Shown piece after piece: positions 5,824 to 8,193 of a DNA stretch of 8,193 nt (its first letter is position 1; the number at the start of each line of letters is the position of its first letter). The translations under genes were made by a program, and so were the position numbers. Location of the stretch: positions 1 through 8,193 of the forward strand of contig PXEJ01000210.1 in NCBI GenBank assembly GCA_003566215.1, in the 5' to 3' direction. Source of the stretch: Cyanobacteria bacterium T3Sed10_376R1m. GTDB taxonomy: Bacteria; Cyanobacteriota; Cyanobacteriia; Cyanobacteriales; Cyanobacteriaceae. The notes under the pieces were generated by a model. The model searched no databases. It worked only from the letters and a program-made list of their open reading frames with translations, and was not told the origin of the DNA.

Positions 5824-8031
5824 TTAACCGAATCTACCTGAAGTAGAGGCAATTAAGAAGGCAGCATATGTGAAGATATAGCCGACTGAGAAATGGGCTA
5901 ACCCAACTAAACGAGCTTGAACAATTGAAAGAGCAACTGGTTTATCTTTCCAGTAAACTAAGTTAGCAAGAGGCGTTTTTTCATGTGCCCAAACTAAAGT
6001 TTCAATTAATTCTTGCCAATAACCACGCCATGAAATTAAGAACATAAAACCTGTAGCATAAATTAAGTGACCGAATAAGAATGTCCACGCCCAAACACTT
6101 AAACTATTCATACCAAATGGGTTATAACCATTAATAAGTTGAGATGAGTTTAACCATAAATAATCACGTAACCAACCCATTAAATAAGTTGAAGATTCAT
6201 CAAATTGAGAAACGTTACCTTGCCATAAAGTTAAATGTTTCCAATGCCAATAGAATGTTACCCAACCAATTGTGTTTAACATCCAGAATACAGCTAAATA
6301 GAAAGCATCATATGCTGAAATATCACAAGTCCCACCGCGACCTGGACCGTCACAAGGGAAACTGTAACCAAAATCTTTTTTATCCGGCATTAATTTAGAA
6401 CCACGAGCGTCTAATGCTCCTTTAACTAAAATTAAAGTCGTTGTATGAAGACCTAAAGCGATTGCATGGTGAACAAGGAAATCACCAGGCCCAATTGTTA
6501 AAAATAATGAGTTTGTGTTGCTATTAATTGCTTCTAACCAACCTGGAAGCCATAAACTTTGAGCACCTGTAAAAGCAGGGCTACTTGAAGATGATAATAA
6601 TAAATCGAAACCATACAGAGATTTACCATGAGAGGCTTGAATCCACTGCGCAAAAACGGGTTCAATTAAAATTTGTTTTTCCGGCGTCCCAAAAGCTTGC
6701 ATTACGTCATTGTGAACATAAAGTCCTAATGTGTGGAACCCTAAGAATAAACTAACCCAACTTAAGTGAGAAATAATTGCTTCTTTGTGATCTAGAATAC
6801 GTGCTAATACGTTTCCTTTATTTGCTTCTGGATCATAATCTCGAATAAAGAAAATAGCCCCATGAGCAAAAGCACCACACATAATAAAACCAGCAATATA
6901 TTGATGATGTGTATATAATGCAGCTTGCGTTGTGAAATCAATTGATAAATATGCGTATGGTGGTAGTGAATACATGTGTTGAGCTACTAGTGAAGTGATT
7001 GTGCCAACCGATGCTAAAGCGAGTCCTAATTGGAAATGTAAAGAATTATTTACAGTAGCAAATAAACCTGTATGGCCTGCTCCTAAACGACCACTTGGAG
7101 CAGTATGAGCTTCAAGAATCGATTCTAAACGGTGACCAATTCCAAAATTAGTTCGGTACATATGACCTGCTACAATAAAGATAACAGCAATAGCTAAATG
7201 GTGGTGTGCCATATCGCTCAACCATAAACTTTGAGTTTGAGGGTGGAAACCACCTAAAAACGTTAAAATTGCTGTTCCAGAACCTTCAGAAGTTGCAAAA
7301 GCATGACTTGCACTATCTGGATTTTGAGCATAAGCTGCCCAATTACCTGTCCAGAATGGTGTTAGTCCTTGTGGATGAGGTAAAACTGAAAGAAAGTTAT
7401 CCCAACCAACATGTTGACCACGTGATTCTGGAATAGCTACGTGAACTAAATGACCTGTCCAAGCTAATGAACTAACACCAAAAAGCCCAGATAAATGGTG
7501 ATTTAAACGAGATTCTGCATCTTTGAACCATGATAATGCTGGTTGAAAGTTTGGTTGTAAATGAAGCCAACCAGCAAATAAAAATAATGCTGAAAGTAAA
7601 GCCAAAAATACAGACCCTGTGTATAAATCTTGATTTGCGCGCATCCCAATAGTAAACCACCATTCGTAAACGCCACTTGTCGAAATATTAACAGGTCCTG
7701 AAGCACCTCCACGTGTAAAAGCTTCGACTGCAGGTTGACCAAAATGTGGATCCCAAATAGCATGAGCAATTGGACGTACATGAATTGGATCAGTTACCCA
7801 CTGTTCAAAGTTACCTTGCCAAGCCACATGAAATAAATTTCCAGATGTCCATAAGAAAATAACGGCAAGTTGGCCAAAATGAGAAGCAAAAATCTTTTGG
7901 TAAAGATTTTCTTCAGTCATACCATCATGACTTTCAAAATCATGTGCTGTAGCAAGTCCAAACCAAATACGACGAGTACTTGGATCTTGTGCTAGCCCTT
8001 GGCTAAATTTCGGAAATAGCTTTGTTGCCAT
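5824..8031 (-). CDS. psaB: Photosystem I P700 apoprotein A2
   Basis: PsaB pairs with PsaA to form the photosystem I reaction-centre core in the thylakoid membrane. It binds most of the core antenna chlorophyll, half of P700, the B-branch electron carriers and two ligands of the [4Fe-4S] cluster FX. The product is 735 residues, full length for the family (734-735), and has many membrane-embedded histidines. The FX loop [13 protein letters not shown] supplies C560 and C569. H655 in FGHLIYATG corresponds to the P700 axial ligand. SWRGYWQE, with S667 and W672, is the phylloquinone site. The ends are typical: [20 protein letters not shown] and IASTSGRFG. The ATG at 8031 is set by the conserved amino terminus and has GGGAG at a good distance. 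A 21-bp hairpin follows. psaA does not lie within the 162 bases upstream, although it commonly sits directly before psaB. Confidence 0.99.
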   Translation of the reverse strand: MATKLFPKFSQGLAQDPSTRRIWFGLATAHDFESHDGMTEENLYQKIFASHFGQLAVIFLWTSGNLFHVAWQGNFEQWVTDPIHVRPIAHAIWDPHFGQPAVEAFTRGGASGPVNISTSGVYEWWFTIGMRANQDLYTGSVFLALLSALFLFAGWLHLQPNFQPALSWFKDAESRLNHHLSGLFGVSSLAWTGHLVHVAIPESRGQHVGWDNFLSVLPHPQGLTPFWTGNWAAYAQNPDSASHAFATSEGSGTAILTFLGGFHPQTQSLWLSDMAHHHLAIAVIFIVAGHMYRTNFGIGHRLESILEAHTAPSGRLGAGHTGLFATVNNSLHFQLGLALASVGTITSLVAQHMYSLPPYAYLSIDFTTQAALYTHHQYIAGFIMCGAFAHGAIFFIRDYDPEANKGNVLARILDHKEAIISHLSWVSLFLGFHTLGLYVHNDVMQAFGTPEKQILIEPVFAQWIQASHGKSLYGFDLLLSSSSSPAFTGAQSLWLPGWLEAINSNTNSLFLTIGPGDFLVHHAIALGLHTTTLILVKGALDARGSKLMPDKKDFGYSFPCDGPGRGGTCDISAYDAFYLAVFWMLNTIGWVTFYWHWKHLTLWQGNVSQFDESSTYLMGWLRDYLWLNSSQLINGYNPFGMNSLSVWAWTFLFGHLIYATGFMFLISWRGYWQELIETLVWAHEKTPLANLVYWKDKPVALSIVQARLVGLAHFSVGYIFTYAAFLIASTSGRFG

Positions 8032-8037
8032 ATCTTA

Positions 8038-8042
8038 CTCCC
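8038..8042 (-). promoter_or_regulatory. Shine-Dalgarno sequence of psaB
   Basis: GGGAG on the minus strand lies 6 bases upstream of the psaB ATG and can pair with the 16S rRNA 3' end. It is the only convincing ribosome binding site in the window. A small hairpin just upstream (GGTC/GACC, 8045-8048 with 8054-8057) may keep it exposed or modulate it. Confidence 0.6.
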
Positions 8043-8087
8043 ACGGTCCATAAGACCACTTTTTTCTCTGCAAATAACACTTTGATT

Positions 8088-8115
8088 CTTATACTAAAAA
8101 AAAGACAAAAAACAA
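8088..8115 (-). promoter_or_regulatory. Possible psaB promoter
   Basis: On the minus strand, TTGTTT (8110-8115) and TATAAG (8088-8093) are 16 bases apart, an acceptable sigma70-type pair. They would give a leader of roughly 50 bases. Both boxes are imperfect, and the surroundings are T-rich, so chance is possible. If psaB is co-transcribed with an upstream gene, no promoter is needed here. Confidence 0.3.
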
Positions 8116-8153
8116 AAAAGTTTTGAACCCTTTAAAAATTAAATAAAAACATG

Positions 8154-8180
8154 TCGAAGAAAATCAAAGATTTTCTTCGA
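8154..8180 (-). terminator. 12-bp hairpin upstream of psaB
   Basis: TCGAAGAAAATC (8154-8165) and GATTTTCTTCGA (8169-8180) form a perfect 12-bp stem with a 3-nt loop. On the minus strand a short T-run follows soon after. By analogy with the other spacers it probably marks the 3' end of a gene just beyond the window. A related block (the reverse complement of GATCTCTTCGA, 8181-8191) makes a near-tandem repeat with its upstream arm. Confidence 0.5.
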
Positions 8181-8193
8181 GATCTCTTCGAAA

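Noticed and set aside
6144..6398. 84-codon plus-strand open frame inside psaB
   Set aside because: It lies wholly antisense to the highly conserved psaB sequence, including the FX region; its composition reflects the opposite strand.
7206..7781. Plus- and minus-strand open frames within psaB (7206-7436, 7472-7663, 7503-7781)
   Set aside because: They are alternative-frame shadows of psaB with no independent signals.

Overview
The window is a stretch of AT-rich green-plastid (chloroplast) DNA. All six genes I can identify are classic plastid genes: rpoC2 (5' part), rps14, psbM, psbZ, ccsA and psaB. All lie on the minus strand, so transcription runs from high to low coordinates: psaB, ccsA, psbZ, psbM, rps14, rpoC2. 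Plastid-encoded psbM, psbZ and ccsA, the split RNA polymerase subunit rpoC2 and the standard genetic code point to the green lineage. The gene order and roomy, repeat-bearing spacers suggest a chlorophyte alga (trebouxiophyte-, ulvophyte- or prasinophyte-like). The class is an inference, not something the sequence proves.

Layout: 1-1347 is the amino-terminal 449 codons of rpoC2, cut by the window edge. 1348-1789 is a spacer ending in a hairpin just after rps14. 1790-2092 is rps14. 2093-2444 holds the rps14 leader and the psbM 3' hairpin. 2445-2552 is psbM. 2553-3208 is a long spacer with a 25-bp hairpin and a foldable region without a recognisable gene. 3209-3397 is psbZ. 3398-4061 is a spacer with several stem-loops and a short repeat. 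4062-5120 is ccsA. 5121-5823 is a spacer that becomes richer in GC and in hairpins towards psaB. 5824-8031 is psaB. 8032-8193 holds the psaB leader and a further hairpin.

The products serve photosynthesis and plastid expression: PsaB is half of the photosystem I core, PsbM and PsbZ are small photosystem II membrane subunits, CcsA attaches haem to c-type cytochromes in the thylakoid lumen, Rps14 is in the small ribosomal subunit, and RpoC2 is the beta'' subunit of the plastid-encoded RNA polymerase. psaB, psbM and rps14 have close perfect stem-loops after their stops, and ccsA has an imperfect one, as expected for plastid mRNAs whose 3' ends are set by inverted repeats.

I found no tRNA, rRNA, intron, CRISPR array or mobile-element gene, and no convincing new multi-gene system. 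The most interesting material is non-coding: a short GAAC...GTTC-type hairpin repeat that brackets ccsA and recurs before psbZ, an orphan terminator-like hairpin next to a foldable gene-free segment (2851-3208), and a gene order that separates psaB from rps14 and rpoC2 from rpoC1.
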